64,000 nucleotides of DNA from JAVBRU01 sp031547595 (GCA_031547595.1 JAVBRU010000033.1:11194-75193), one strand, 5' to 3'. Shown: positions 9,107 to 18,948, counted from the stretch's first letter. Translations and numbers: made by a program. Notes: generated by a model not told the origin, from the sequence alone.

Positions 9107-9943
9107 ATGCGCATTACCGTGATTGGCGGCATCAACATGGACGTGCTGGGCACGCCGGAGGGCAGCTTTACCCTTCGCGATTCCAATATTGGCCGCATTC
9201 GCTTTGCGCCGGGCGGCGTGGGGCGAAACATCGCCGCGCAGCTGGCCGCGCTCGCGGCAGATGTCGCCCTGGTGACGGCGCTGGGCGGCGATGCACAAGC
9301 CGATATTTTGCGTGCAGACTGCAAAAAGCGCAGTATCGGCCTGACCTATGCCGTGCAAACGGCGCTTCCCTCCTCGTGCTACCTATGCATTCATGATGCG
9401 CAGGGCGACCCTGTTGCCGCCATCAACGACATGGCGGTGATGAACTCCCTGACGCCGGAAGCCCTTGCCCCCGCGCTTGCTTTTATCAACAGCGGCGCGG
9501 CCTGTGTGCTGGATGCCAATCTGCCGCCGGAAGCGCTGTTATATGCCGCGCAGCATGTGCAGGTGCCCCTGCTGGCCGATCCTGTGAGCTGCGAAAAGGC
9601 GCTCAAATTGTTGCCGATCTTGCCATACCTTGAGGCCATCAAGCCCAACCTGATGGAAGCCGAGGCCATGACGGGCTGCACGGGTTATGCGGATGCCGCC
9701 CGCGCGTTCCTGCAAAAAGGCGTGAAGCAGGTGTTCATTTCCCTGGGCGCAAAGGGCGTGTACTATGCAAACAGCGCCGAAAGCGGACTGCTGGCCGCGC
9801 CGCTTTTGCCCCCCATCCCCGCCACGGGCTCTGGAGACGCCATGATGGCCGGACTGGCATTGGCGCTGGCGGCAGGCGCACCCACCGCAGAATGCGCAAA
9901 GCGCGGCATGGACGCCGCCACAAAGCATTTGATCAATCAGTAA
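9107..9943 (+). CDS. psuK: PfkB-family kinase, probable pseudouridine kinase
   Basis: 278 residues. PfkB fold with IGGINMD at the N terminus, the GGVGRN sugar-binding loop and the catalytic GSGDAMMAG signature near the C terminus. Most PfkB enzymes phosphorylate ribose-type sugars or nucleosides. Because the next gene is psuG (gap 15 bp), pseudouridine is the likely substrate, giving pseudouridine 5-phosphate for PsuG. The substrate call rests on that neighbour. Confidence 0.85.
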   Translation: MRITVIGGINMDVLGTPEGSFTLRDSNIGRIRFAPGGVGRNIAAQLAALAADVALVTALGGDAQADILRADCKKRSIGLTYAVQTALPSSCYLCIHDAQGDPVAAINDMAVMNSLTPEALAPALAFINSGAACVLDANLPPEALLYAAQHVQVPLLADPVSCEKALKLLPILPYLEAIKPNLMEAEAMTGCTGYADAARAFLQKGVKQVFISLGAKGVYYANSAESGLLAAPLLPPIPATGSGDAMMAGLALALAAGAPTAECAKRGMDAATKHLINQ

Positions 9944-9958
9944 AAGGAGTATACATTT

Positions 9959-10867
9959 ATGCTGAATCAGCACATTCAACTGTCCCCCAAGGTGGCCGAG
10001 GCGCTGGCTGCGGGCAAGCCCGTGATCGCGCTGGAGAGCACCATCATCAGTCACGGCATGCCCTATCCGCAAAACGTAGAAACAGCGCTGCAGTGCGAGC
10101 GTATTGCCCGCGAAAACGGCGCGGAGCCTGCCACCATCGCCGTGATCGGCGGCAAGCTGTGCGCCGGACTGACAGAGGAGCAGATCGACCATCTGGGCAA
10201 AGCCGGGAGGCTGGTACAGAAAGCCTCCCGCCGCGACCTGCCCGCGCTGATTGCGCGCCAGACGGACGGTGCCACCACCGTTGCCGCCACCATGATCATC
10301 GCGGCACTGGCGGGCATCAAGGTATTCGCGACCGGCGGTATCGGCGGCGTGCACCGCGGCGCGGAAACCACCATGGACATCTCTGCCGACCTGGAGGAGC
10401 TGGCGCAGACCCCCGTGGCGGTGGTGTGCGCGGGCGTGAAGAGCATTTTGGACATCGGCCTCACCCTCGAATACCTGGAAACAAAGGGTGTGCCGGTGAT
10501 TGGCTACCAGACCGAGGAGCTGCCCGCGTTCTATGCCCGCGAAAGCGGCTTTGGCGTGGATTACAGCATGGAAACCCCGCAGGAGATTGCGGCCATGCTG
10601 CGCGCGCAGCAGCAGCTTCAGTATCCCGGCGGCGCGCTGATTGCCAACCCCATCCCAAAGGACTATGCTATGCCGCTTGAAACCATCAACGCTGCCATCG
10701 ATCAGGCGCTGTCTGAGGCCGCCGCGCAGGGCATCAAGGGCAAGGACACCACGCCTTTCCTGCTGGCCCGGGTGTGCGAATTGACAGGCGGCGACAGCCT
10801 GGCTTCCAACATTCAGCTGGTGTTTAACAACGTGAAACTTGCGGCGCTCATTGCAGCCGCACGATAA
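9959..10867 (+). CDS. psuG: Pseudouridine-5-phosphate glycosidase
   Basis: 302 residues. Family blocks include ALESTIISHGMPYPQN, IALAGIKVFATGGIGGVHRG, and the manganese and active-site region KSILDIGLTLEYLET. PsuG cleaves the C-C glycosidic bond of pseudouridine 5-phosphate to uracil and ribose 5-phosphate. With psuK it forms a full pseudouridine breakdown pair. Start after AAAAGGAG. Confidence 0.96.
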   Translation: MLNQHIQLSPKVAEALAAGKPVIALESTIISHGMPYPQNVETALQCERIARENGAEPATIAVIGGKLCAGLTEEQIDHLGKAGRLVQKASRRDLPALIARQTDGATTVAATMIIAALAGIKVFATGGIGGVHRGAETTMDISADLEELAQTPVAVVCAGVKSILDIGLTLEYLETKGVPVIGYQTEELPAFYARESGFGVDYSMETPQEIAAMLRAQQQLQYPGGALIANPIPKDYAMPLETINAAIDQALSEAAAQGIKGKDTTPFLLARVCELTGGDSLASNIQLVFNNVKLAALIAAAR

Positions 10868-10896
10868 TCACCTATTACAAGAGGGGGGAAACACAC

Positions 10897-11946
10897 ATGA
10901 GCATCACCAAACGTCCCTTTGGCGTGGACATCATTGGCCGCCCGATGACCCTGTATACCCTGACCAACAAGCGCGGCGCGTCCGTTTCCGTGCTGGATTA
11001 CGGCGCGCACCTGGTGTCCGTCATCGTGCCGGATAAGGCTGGCAACATGGCCGACGTATGCCTCGGCTTTGACGACCTTGCCACCTACGAGGGCACGGGC
11101 AACAGCTATATCGGTGCCAGCATTGGCCGCTTTGGCAACCGCATCGGCAAGGCGAAATTCACGCTGAACGGCGTGGAATACACGCTTTTTCCCAATGACG
11201 GTAAAAACACGCTGCATGGCGGACGCGAGGGCTTCGACAAGAAGTGGTGGAAAGCCGATACGCTGGAGAGTGAAAATGAAGACGCGGTGGTACTGACCTA
11301 CATCGCCCACGACGGCGAAGAAGGCTATCCCGGCAAGCTGCACGTGCAGATCACCTACGCTTTTGACGAGGACTGCAAGCTTTCCATCCGCTATCTGGCG
11401 CAGTCCGACAAGGATACCGTGATCAACCTCACCAACCACTCGTATTTCAACCTCGCGGGCAGCGGCGATGTGCTCAGTCACACTTTGCAGATATTTGCCG
11501 ACACCGTCACCGATGTGGACGATGAATTGATCCCGAACGGTAAATTGCTGCCCGTTGCAGGCACGCCGCTGGATGTGAACCAGCCGCTGATGCTCTCCGA
11601 CGCGCTTAAGCGCCGCAAGGAAGCGCCGCTGATCGACGCGGTGGACGGCTATGACGTAAACTATGTACTGAACGGCACAGGCTATCACGAGTGCGCGGTG
11701 CTGCGCCATGCCGCCAGCGGCCGCGTGATGCGCGTATATACCGAAGAACCGGGTATCCAAGTTTACAGTGGCCAGGGCCTCAATATCGCCGGCAAAAACG
11801 GCGTGCACTATGGCGCATACGCCGGCATCGCGCTGGAAACCCAGCACTTCCCGGACAGCCCCAACCAGCCCCATTTCCCCACCACCACCCTCAAAGCGGG
11901 CGATACCTACCAAACCCAGACCGCATACGCCTTTGGCGTAGAGTGA
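10897..11946 (+). CDS. galM: Aldose 1-epimerase (mutarotase)
   Basis: 349 residues of the GalM beta-sandwich family. Visible blocks are GRFGNRIGKAKF, LHGGREGFDKKWW, NLTNHSYFNL with the catalytic His, and a C-terminal GIALETQHFPDSPNQ with the catalytic Glu. It interconverts alpha and beta anomers of aldohexoses. It has an AAGAGGGGGGAA ribosome site and is the third of the sugar genes after psuKG. Confidence 0.95.
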   Translation: MSITKRPFGVDIIGRPMTLYTLTNKRGASVSVLDYGAHLVSVIVPDKAGNMADVCLGFDDLATYEGTGNSYIGASIGRFGNRIGKAKFTLNGVEYTLFPNDGKNTLHGGREGFDKKWWKADTLESENEDAVVLTYIAHDGEEGYPGKLHVQITYAFDEDCKLSIRYLAQSDKDTVINLTNHSYFNLAGSGDVLSHTLQIFADTVTDVDDELIPNGKLLPVAGTPLDVNQPLMLSDALKRRKEAPLIDAVDGYDVNYVLNGTGYHECAVLRHAASGRVMRVYTEEPGIQVYSGQGLNIAGKNGVHYGAYAGIALETQHFPDSPNQPHFPTTTLKAGDTYQTQTAYAFGVE

Positions 11947-11956
11947 GGGGGGTGCT

Positions 11957-12817
11957 ATGAAACGCATTATTGCGCTCTCCTTCGCCCTGCTCCTGCTGTG
12001 CGGCGCGGCCCTGGCAGAGGATATTATCATCAACAAGATCAAGGAGCCTGACAATCCCTTCACATTTCCCGAGGACGCGAAGCTGCTGGAAGTGTACTTC
12101 CCAAAAATCGCGGGCTGCGATGCCATGCTGCTGCGTTATGGGGAACTGACCTTGCTTGTGGACTCCGCCACCTTTGATCAGCACGAAGCAGTGCTTCAGA
12201 TGTTCAAGACCGTAGGCGTGGAAGAACTGACCTACGCTTTCAACACCCATCCGGACCCGGATCACATCGGCGGCATCCGCCCCATCGCGCGTGCGATGAA
12301 GGTGGGCGAATTCATCACGGCTTTCCCGGAGAACGTGGTGGATACACCCCAGAAAAAGGTGCTGGACACCTTGACCGAATACGGCGTGCCCATTCGCACG
12401 ATGGGTGAGGGCGACCATATCCCCTTTGGCGAGGTGGACGTGCGGGTGGTGCAGCGCTATGACGAGAAAAACCCCCGCATCAACAACAATTCCGCCATGC
12501 TGATGGTCACCTACGGCGAGCGGAACATCTTCCTGACCGGCGATATTCAACTGATCACACAAAAAGTGCTGATCGAAGAAGGCATCGATTTGAAGGCCGA
12601 TATCCTGAAGTTCCCCCACCACGGCTATGCCAACATGCAGGCAGGCTTCCTCAAGATGATCGCGCCACAAATGGTGGTGGTGACCAGCGGCCGCGGCAGC
12701 GCGGAGGGTGTGCAGCAGCTGAAGGACAATAAGATCACGCACTATTTCTGCGAGAACGGCATCCTCAGCCTCAAAACCGACGGCACGGTGTGGCTGGTGG
12801 AGCGTATCGGTAAGTAA
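11957..12817 (+). CDS. Exported metallo-beta-lactamase-fold hydrolase
   Basis: 286 residues with a signal peptide (MKRIIALSFALLLLCGAALA). The zinc motif THPDPDHIGGI (HxDxDH type) is near residue 98, with further ligands in LTGDIQ and FPHHGY. This resembles the hydrolase part of ComEC and related secreted phosphodiesterase-like proteins. The gap from galM is 10 bp and the next gene follows after one base. The substrate is unknown. Confidence 0.82.
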   Translation: MKRIIALSFALLLLCGAALAEDIIINKIKEPDNPFTFPEDAKLLEVYFPKIAGCDAMLLRYGELTLLVDSATFDQHEAVLQMFKTVGVEELTYAFNTHPDPDHIGGIRPIARAMKVGEFITAFPENVVDTPQKKVLDTLTEYGVPIRTMGEGDHIPFGEVDVRVVQRYDEKNPRINNNSAMLMVTYGERNIFLTGDIQLITQKVLIEEGIDLKADILKFPHHGYANMQAGFLKMIAPQMVVVTSGRGSAEGVQQLKDNKITHYFCENGILSLKTDGTVWLVERIGK

Positions 12818-12818
12818 T

Positions 12819-13334
12819 ATGGAAGATATCTGGGTGCAGGCCACGCCGGAAATAGCAAGCCGTATTTTGCGCGCGGAAAAGAAAAATTTTTTTCAGCGGC
12901 TGCGGCGGATGACGTTCATAGGGCTGGGCGTTGTAGCTCTTTGGGCGTTGGAAGAGTGGTTCACGCATAAAAAGGGTCCTCCTTCTCTGTGGTTGACGGC
13001 CGTACTTGCCGGGCTTGGTATAATCGCACTGGGCATTTGGTATGTTACAACCCTGCGCAACTGGCAGATCCTGCAGCAGCGAATGTTTTATGCGCGCTGC
13101 CTCTGCACCGGCTGGAAGGCCAAAACCGCCCGCAGCTCTTTCCTCAGCGAATATGCAAGCGATTTATACTGCGTAGAGCTGAAGACCGAAAGCGGCATCA
13201 CCCTGTGCAGAAACAAGGAAGTATCTCAGGAAGTCTTCAATCAATTTAGCGGAAACGCTGTCATGATCGCTGTATCCATCGGCGGCAGGGGCTCGATTGA
13301 CCGTATCTACCCCGCCAGCATACTGGACGAATAA
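12819..13334 (+). CDS. Small membrane protein of unknown function
   Basis: 171 residues. Two hydrophobic helices lie at about residues 29-44 and 57-76, followed by a soluble beta-rich domain that may be PH-like. No catalytic motif. Its start lies one base after the previous stop, so it is translationally coupled. It is the last gene of the long plus-strand run before the metG leader. Confidence 0.65.
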   Translation: MEDIWVQATPEIASRILRAEKKNFFQRLRRMTFIGLGVVALWALEEWFTHKKGPPSLWLTAVLAGLGIIALGIWYVTTLRNWQILQQRMFYARCLCTGWKAKTARSSFLSEYASDLYCVELKTESGITLCRNKEVSQEVFNQFSGNAVMIAVSIGGRGSIDRIYPASILDE

Positions 13335-13377
13335 TCCTGTCCGGCCTGCGCACACTGGTCATCGTGCAACATTCCCC

Positions 13378-13406
13378 TTGACATTTTTCGCGGGAACGCA
13401 TATGAT
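13378..13406 (+). promoter_or_regulatory. Promoter of the metG T-box transcript
   Basis: TTGACA (13378-13383), 17 bp, TATGAT (13401-13406). Confidence 0.82.
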
Positions 13407-13412
13407 ACTTTT

Positions 13413-13642
13413 GCTAGGAAAAGGAGAGTACCGCCCAGCGTGTCCACAGCGAGCCGGAGAGGGTGCAAGCCGGCGGCGGCGCAGACGGGAACATGGCCTT
13501 GGAGCATGCACGGGCAAGCACGTTCAGCCCGCGCCGGGCAGCGCCGTTACCCGCGCAATGAAGGCACATCATCAGGTGATGTGCGAATCAGGGTGGTACC
13601 GCGAAGTTTTTTCGCCCCTGCGTTAATAGCGCGGGGCTTTTT
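13413..13642 (+). promoter_or_regulatory. T-box leader, methionine specificity
   Basis: Stem I carries the AGTA bulge sequence (about 13417-13422) and the distal GGTGCAAGCC loop. An ATG at 13493-13495, followed by G and then the closing strand CCTT, sits in the specifier loop position opposite AGAGTA, so the specifier is Met. The T-box AGGGTGGTACCGCG is at 13590-13603 and the terminator follows. Uncharged tRNA-Met is expected to favour read-through into metG. Confidence 0.93.
13614..13642 (+). terminator. Regulated terminator of the metG T-box
   Basis: Stem GCCCC-(T)-GCG/CGC-GGGGC with a T-rich tail. It overlaps the region that competes with the T-box antiterminator. Confidence 0.85.
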
Positions 13643-13662
13643 ATTTGAAGGAGGAACCAAAC

Positions 13663-15654
13663 ATGCCGGACAAAAAAACGTTCTACATCACCACACCCAT
13701 TTATTATCCCAGCGGCAACATGCACATCGGCCACACCTACACCACCGTGGCTGCCGACAGCATGACCCGCTTTAAGAAGCTGACGGGCTATGACGCGTAT
13801 TTTTTGACCGGCACGGACGAGCACGGCCAGAAGATCGAGCGCAAGGCCGCCGAAAACGGCGTGACGCCCAAGGCATATGTGGATAAAATCGTGGCCGACA
13901 CCAAGGAGCTTTGGAAGCTGATGAACATCGAATATGATGATTTCATCCGCACCACCGACGAGCGCCACGAAAAGGCCGTGCAGAAGATCTTCAAAAAATT
14001 CTTCAACCAGGGCGATATCTATAAGAGCTCCTACGAGGGGCAATACTGCGCCCAGTGCGAGGCGTTTTGGACGCCCACACAGCTCAAGGAGGGCAATCTT
14101 TGCCCCGACTGCGGCCGCGGCACGGAGCTTGTGACGGAGGAAAGCTATTTCTTCCGCATGAGCAAGTATCAGGATTGGCTGATCCAGTATATCGAGGAGC
14201 ACCCCGATTTTATCCAGCCCGTCTCCCGCGCCAACGAAATGCTCAACAACTTCCTACGCGCCGGTTTGCAGGATTTGTGCGTCAGCCGCACCTCCTTCAA
14301 ATGGGGCGTGCCGGTGGATTTCGATCCCGGCCATGTGGTGTATGTGTGGATCGACGCGCTTTCCAACTACATCACGGCGCTTGGCTACACCACGGAAAAC
14401 GACCGGCTGATGCAGCGCTATTGGCCTGCCGATGTGCATCTGGTGGGCAAGGAAATCGTGCGCTTCCACACCATCTATTGGCCGATCATGCTGCATGCAT
14501 TGGGGCTGCCCCTGCCAAAGCAGGTGTTTGCCCATGGCTGGCTGCTGTTTGGCAACGACAAAATGAGCAAGTCCAAGGGCAATGTGGCCTATCCGCAGCC
14601 CATCGTGGCACGCTATGGCGTGGATGCGCTGCGCTATTATTTGATGCGCGAAATGCCCTTTGGCGCGGATGGCAACTATACCAACGAAGCGCTGCTCACC
14701 CGCATCAATGCAGACCTGGCCAACGACCTGGGCAACCTGGTCAGCCGCACGGTGGCCATGATCGAGAAGTACTTTGACGGCAAGCTGCAAGCACCGCAGG
14801 ATGTGCAGGAAGTAGACCTCGCTCTGTATCGACATGCTGTTGAATTGCCCGCTGCCGTAGAAAAGCACATGAACGCGCTGCAATTCTCCCAGGCTCTAGC
14901 GGAAATTTGGAAGCTGATTGGCGAGTGCAACAAGTATATCGACGTCACCCAGCCCTGGGTGCTGGGCAAGAGTGAAGCGGACAAGCCGCGCCTTGCCACG
15001 GTTCTCTATACCCTGGCCGAGTGCGTGCGCTTTGTGGCCGTGCTGATCACCCCCGTGATGCCCGCCACGCCGGCGCGCATATTTGAGCAGCTGGGCGTTG
15101 AAGACGACGCCCTCAAGACCTGGGAATCCCTCGCCGCGTTTGGCGCGCTACTGGAGGGCACCAAGGTGCAAAAGGGTGAAGCGCTCTTCCCCCGCCTGGA
15201 CATCGCCAAGGAATTGGCCGTGCTGACCCCGGCAGAAGCCACGCCCGCCCCGGCCCCCGAAAAGAAGCCGGAAAAGCAGCCCGAAAAGAAAGTGGAAAAG
15301 AAAGCCGAGCTGCCCGAGGGCTGCATTGCCTTTGACGATTTTGAGAAAATCCAGCTGCGCATTGCCCGCGTAATCACCTGCGAGCGCGTGGAAAAAAGCG
15401 ACAAGCTGCTGCGCTTCACCCTGTCGCTGGGCAATGAGACCCGCACCGTGCTCTCCGGCATTGCCAAGCATTACGATCCCGAAACGCTGATCGGCAAGCG
15501 GCTGGTGTTGCTTTCCAACCTCGCGCCGCGCAAGATCATGGGCACAATGTCTCAGGGCATGCTTCTCTCCGCCGTGGACGAGGGCGATAACGGCGAAGTG
15601 CTGCATCTGCTGACGGTGGACGGCGACGTAGCCGACGGGGCAGAGATCGGGTAG
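13663..15654 (+). CDS. metG: Methionyl-tRNA synthetase
   Basis: 663 residues of a class I synthetase. HIGH is at residues 21-24, zinc cysteines at 129, 132, 147 and 150, and KMSKS at 300-304. An alpha-helical anticodon domain follows, then a charged Lys/Pro/Glu linker (about 525-548), then a C-terminal EMAP-like tRNA-binding OB domain (FDDFEKIQLRIARV onward). The ATG at 13663 follows a GAAGGAGGAAC site. Expression is controlled by the upstream T-box. Confidence 0.97.
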   Translation: MPDKKTFYITTPIYYPSGNMHIGHTYTTVAADSMTRFKKLTGYDAYFLTGTDEHGQKIERKAAENGVTPKAYVDKIVADTKELWKLMNIEYDDFIRTTDERHEKAVQKIFKKFFNQGDIYKSSYEGQYCAQCEAFWTPTQLKEGNLCPDCGRGTELVTEESYFFRMSKYQDWLIQYIEEHPDFIQPVSRANEMLNNFLRAGLQDLCVSRTSFKWGVPVDFDPGHVVYVWIDALSNYITALGYTTENDRLMQRYWPADVHLVGKEIVRFHTIYWPIMLHALGLPLPKQVFAHGWLLFGNDKMSKSKGNVAYPQPIVARYGVDALRYYLMREMPFGADGNYTNEALLTRINADLANDLGNLVSRTVAMIEKYFDGKLQAPQDVQEVDLALYRHAVELPAAVEKHMNALQFSQALAEIWKLIGECNKYIDVTQPWVLGKSEADKPRLATVLYTLAECVRFVAVLITPVMPATPARIFEQLGVEDDALKTWESLAAFGALLEGTKVQKGEALFPRLDIAKELAVLTPAEATPAPAPEKKPEKQPEKKVEKKAELPEGCIAFDDFEKIQLRIARVITCERVEKSDKLLRFTLSLGNETRTVLSGIAKHYDPETLIGKRLVLLSNLAPRKIMGTMSQGMLLSAVDEGDNGEVLHLLTVDGDVADGAEIG

Positions 15655-15659
15655 CGTAA

Positions 15660-15699
15660 AAAAGGGGCTGTCGCATATCTTTTTGCAACAGCCCCTTTT
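15660..15699. terminator. Bidirectional terminator between metG and the convergent gene
   Basis: Twelve-bp perfect stem AAAAGGGGCTGT/ACAGCCCCTTTT. It reads with a T run in both directions. Confidence 0.88.
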
Positions 15700-15706
15700 C
15701 ATTTCC

Positions 15707-16828
15707 CTATTTGAGCACTTCGTGATCAAGCCAGGCTTCAATATTCCCGGCCATGCCCGCCGTCAAACCATCCAGCGGCAGGCGAATCCCCTGACAGCCG
15801 CCTTGGCAGGGTTCGTTGTGCAGCTTCCTGTCGCAGCCATAGCCCCGGGCGATTTTTTGCTGCAATGGCAAGGGGAATTTTTCGATAACATCCGCATACT
15901 GATCTGTTTTCTTGGATCGCACCACCAGGCAATAGCCATGCCGCATATTGTAGGCAAACTCCCACGTCCGTTTTTCATATACATCGCGCGGGGATAAATC
16001 CTGCTTGCTGTTCTTCATAAACGAATAGGCGAAGTGCGCTTCAAAGGTGGACAGGAGCGCTGCGCAGGTTAGCCCCTTGCCGGTATAACGCTGATGTAAT
16101 GCCAAAGCAAACCTTTGCACTTCCTCGGGCAGCGGACGCACAAAATCCTTCAAAGCATCCAGCACATCCATTGCCTCTGCCTGCAGCAGCCTGTAATCGC
16201 ACCGCAGAATATTATCGTGATTATCATCGCTCACATACCTTTTGACGCGCAGCTCCACATCCGCAACTGCCAGCGCTTTTAGCCCCGCCAGCAAAAGCGG
16301 CGCACTGGGGTAGGTCACCTCAATTTGTACCCCCGAAGCCGGAAGCGCCTTGGCGTTCAAATCAATGCCGGTAAACACAAAGCCACACAGTGCCAAAAAC
16401 CGCAGGCCTTCAAACAGCTTCGCAACGGAGTTCTTGGGCTTCTTTGCGCCTTGTTCCGTCGAAGGAATAAACAGCGGCATTTCGGCAATCCACAGCGAAC
16501 TGCCGTTTTCGGCCAATATGCCATGATAGCCCATGTCTGTCAGCAGGTCGGCAATGCCATACAAAAAAGGATAATCCGTCATGTTCTTGGGGGTTTTCGG
16601 CAGCTTGATTTGCGCATCACCATCCAGAATAATGCGGTCAAAAAACGCGTATAAAAAATCGCGGAAGGCAGCGACGCCGTTTCGGATGTTCTCTTCGCTG
16701 GCAATGCTTTCAAGCCGGGACTTCAAGGCGTACTTCTGTGGGATGTTCGCCGGTAGCTGCCCTTTCAGGTATTGGGCGATTTCGCTGATAGGTTTCAGCG
16801 TTACAGGCCCGCCGTGTTCTGTGCTCAT
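15707..16828 (-). CDS. Conserved-looking protein of unknown function
   Basis: 373 residues, mostly helical, no signal peptide. The C-terminal part has a cysteine cluster (GYGCDRK, NEPCQGGCQGI) that could bind metal. Its start overlaps the stop of the Gfo/Idh/MocA gene by 4 bp (ATGA), so the two are translated together and may share a sugar-related role. I do not recognise the family. Confidence 0.65.
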   Translation of the reverse strand: MSTEHGGPVTLKPISEIAQYLKGQLPANIPQKYALKSRLESIASEENIRNGVAAFRDFLYAFFDRIILDGDAQIKLPKTPKNMTDYPFLYGIADLLTDMGYHGILAENGSSLWIAEMPLFIPSTEQGAKKPKNSVAKLFEGLRFLALCGFVFTGIDLNAKALPASGVQIEVTYPSAPLLLAGLKALAVADVELRVKRYVSDDNHDNILRCDYRLLQAEAMDVLDALKDFVRPLPEEVQRFALALHQRYTGKGLTCAALLSTFEAHFAYSFMKNSKQDLSPRDVYEKRTWEFAYNMRHGYCLVVRSKKTDQYADVIEKFPLPLQQKIARGYGCDRKLHNEPCQGGCQGIRLPLDGLTAGMAGNIEAWLDHEVLK

Positions 16829-17961
16829 TTTTCCGCGTCCCCCGCTATATAGCGCGATTTTTCGCGGCGTTTGTTCAGTTCGTCCAAGAAAAGCTGCTCA
16901 TCAAAAGGCAGCGTGATTTTTTCCCCGAGCCAGCTGGACAAATGCATGGCGTTGGACAGCATCAAGCCATGAATGCCCTCGCGGCCATCGGCCACCAATG
17001 GCTCGCCACGCAGAATGTTCCCGGCAAAGGCGCGCAGCACTCCGGCATGCTGGGGGTTCTGGCCGTCGGTTTCCACCACCTGATGATCAATAGCCGGGAT
17101 GGAAAAGGTGCCGGGATGCGCAGCATAGAAGGCGTCTACGTCCTCGGCAATCTGCCACAGCGCCAGTGTTTCGGCGGTGCACACGGCTTTGCCGCGCGTG
17201 CCCGTGATTTCCAGGCGGTTGGTGCCGGGCATATCGCCAGTGGTGGTCACAAACACGCCGGTGGCGCCGTTTGCGTATTCCAGGTAGGCCGTCACGTCGT
17301 CTTCTACCTCGATATCGTGCCACTTGCCCTCGTGGCAAAAAGCCTGCACAGAAGTAGGCATACCGCACAGCCATTGCAGCAGATCGAGGTTATGGGGGCA
17401 TTGGTTGAGCAGCACGCCGCCACCCTCGCCCGCCCAGGTAGCGCGCCACGCACCGGATTTATAATAATCATGCGAACGGTACCAATCGGTGATGATCCAG
17501 TTGACGCGCTTGATTTCGCCAAGCTCCCCCTCATCAATTAATTGCTTGAGACGGCGGTACACGCAGTTGGTGCGCTGGTTGAACATCATGCCAAAGGTCA
17601 ATTCGGGGTGCCGGTCGGCGGCCGCCATCATGTCCCGCACCTGCAGGGTGTATACGCCCGCAGGCTTTTCGCACATCACGTGCAGCCCTTTTGCCATGGC
17701 GTATAGCGCAAGCCGCGGATGGTCGTAATGCGGCACAGCAATGATCACGGCATCGCAAAGGCCGCTGTCCATCAACTCTTCCGCTGTTCCAAACACCGCC
17801 ACACCAGGCGTATTTTCCAGCACCCAATCGCGGCGGGACGCCTTCAAATCGGCTGCGGCGGCCAGCTGCAGGCCAGGCGATTCGTTGCCAGACAATGTGC
17901 GGCAATGCCCCGAGCCCATATTGCCTACGCCAATTACCCCTACTCTTACCTGCTCCATCAT
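16825..17961 (-). CDS. Gfo/Idh/MocA-family NAD(P)-dependent oxidoreductase
   Basis: 378 residues. N-terminal Rossmann fold with GVIGVGNMGSGH, then the family EKPAGV motif (catalytic Lys) and a C-terminal alpha/beta domain with NQCPHNLDLLQWLCG. Such enzymes oxidise or reduce sugars, inositols or sugar acids. The ATG at 17961 was chosen over an upstream one because GGAAGGA lies seven bases before it. It is divergent from a sugar isomerase-like gene and coupled to a downstream unknown. Confidence 0.9.
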   Translation of the reverse strand: MMEQVRVGVIGVGNMGSGHCRTLSGNESPGLQLAAAADLKASRRDWVLENTPGVAVFGTAEELMDSGLCDAVIIAVPHYDHPRLALYAMAKGLHVMCEKPAGVYTLQVRDMMAAADRHPELTFGMMFNQRTNCVYRRLKQLIDEGELGEIKRVNWIITDWYRSHDYYKSGAWRATWAGEGGGVLLNQCPHNLDLLQWLCGMPTSVQAFCHEGKWHDIEVEDDVTAYLEYANGATGVFVTTTGDMPGTNRLEITGTRGKAVCTAETLALWQIAEDVDAFYAAHPGTFSIPAIDHQVVETDGQNPQHAGVLRAFAGNILRGEPLVADGREGIHGLMLSNAMHLSSWLGEKITLPFDEQLFLDELNKRREKSRYIAGDAEK

Positions 17962-18003
17962 TCGCGCATCCTTCCTATTGATAAAAATGTTTTGCCGCAA
18001 GGC

Positions 18004-18031
18004 TTGCATTCTTTTTATTTACCGATACAAT
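18004..18031 (+). promoter_or_regulatory. Promoter of the TIM-barrel epimerase gene
   Basis: TTGCAT (18004-18009), 16 bp, TACAAT (18026-18031), in the 111-bp divergent gap. Confidence 0.55.
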
Positions 18032-18072
18032 AGTACCATACATATCATTTTCTTACAACAGGAGGATTCCCC

Positions 18073-18831
18073 ATGCAAATCGGCGCGCAAAGCTATACCG
18101 TGCGGGCATTCACACAGACAGAGCAGGATTTTGCGGCATCCATGCGGCGCATTGCAGCCATTGGATACCGCACGGTGCAGCTATCGGCCATTGGGAAAAT
18201 CCCCGCGCACACGCTGCGCCAAATTTGCGATGATCATAATCTGCGCATCGTGCTCACCCACACGCCGCAGGACGATGTCGTAAATCACCCGGAGGAGGTG
18301 ATCCGGCATCACGAAATCCTAGGCTGCCAGTATATCGGTATTGGCAGCATGCAGGACAAATATAAGGAAGCGGGCGGCATTGAGCTTTTCGCCGCCGATT
18401 ATACCCGCCCCGCGACGCTGATGCGGGACGCGGGCTATCGCTTTATGTACCACAACCACGCCTTCGAATGGACGCGGCAGACGGATGGCAGGCTGATGCT
18501 GGACGCGCTGCTGGAGGCCATGCCGGTCGACCTGATGGGCATCACGCTGGATTTGTACTGGCTGCAATACGCGGGCGCGAATGTGAACGAGTGGCTGGCA
18601 AAGCTGCAGGACCGCATCCCGTGCGTGCATTTAAAAGACATGGCCGTGCAGGGCCATCAGCAGCTGATGGCCCCGGTGGGCGAGGGAAACATGGGCTACC
18701 GCAGCATTCTGGCGCAACTCAAAGCCCTGGGAAAGACGGAATATGCGCTGGTGGAGCAGGACGACTGCTATGGACGCGACCCCTTTGACTGCCTGCAATT
18801 CAGCTTTGATTTCCTACAGAGAATACAATAA
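18073..18831 (+). CDS. Sugar phosphate isomerase/epimerase (xylose isomerase-like TIM barrel)
   Basis: 252 residues. AP endonuclease 2/xylose isomerase-like TIM barrel with metal ligands in YHNHAFEW, GITLDLYWLQYAG, HLKDM and the C-terminal VEQDDC. These enzymes isomerise or dehydrate keto-inositols or sugars and commonly work with Gfo/Idh/MocA dehydrogenases, as placed here divergently. Start after AACAGGAGGAT. The substrate is unknown. Confidence 0.88.
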   Translation: MQIGAQSYTVRAFTQTEQDFAASMRRIAAIGYRTVQLSAIGKIPAHTLRQICDDHNLRIVLTHTPQDDVVNHPEEVIRHHEILGCQYIGIGSMQDKYKEAGGIELFAADYTRPATLMRDAGYRFMYHNHAFEWTRQTDGRLMLDALLEAMPVDLMGITLDLYWLQYAGANVNEWLAKLQDRIPCVHLKDMAVQGHQQLMAPVGEGNMGYRSILAQLKALGKTEYALVEQDDCYGRDPFDCLQFSFDFLQRIQ

Positions 18832-18836
18832 AAATG

Positions 18837-18869
18837 AAACTGATTGTCCATTGTGGCAATCAGTTTTTT
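18837..18869 (+). terminator. Rho-independent terminator
   Basis: Stem AAACTGATTG/CAATCAGTTT with a T tail. Confidence 0.85.
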
Positions 18870-18948
18870 ATTTCCTATCAAAAGCCTGCTCTATGCCGTC
18901 TAATAGATGGAAACACACTGATGACGGCCGTCTGAAGGATGTGAAACA

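Noticed and set aside
13297..13775. Short plus-strand frames between 13297 and 13775
   Set aside because: They fall inside the T-box leader and the start of metG, whose RNA structure and coding explain the sequence.
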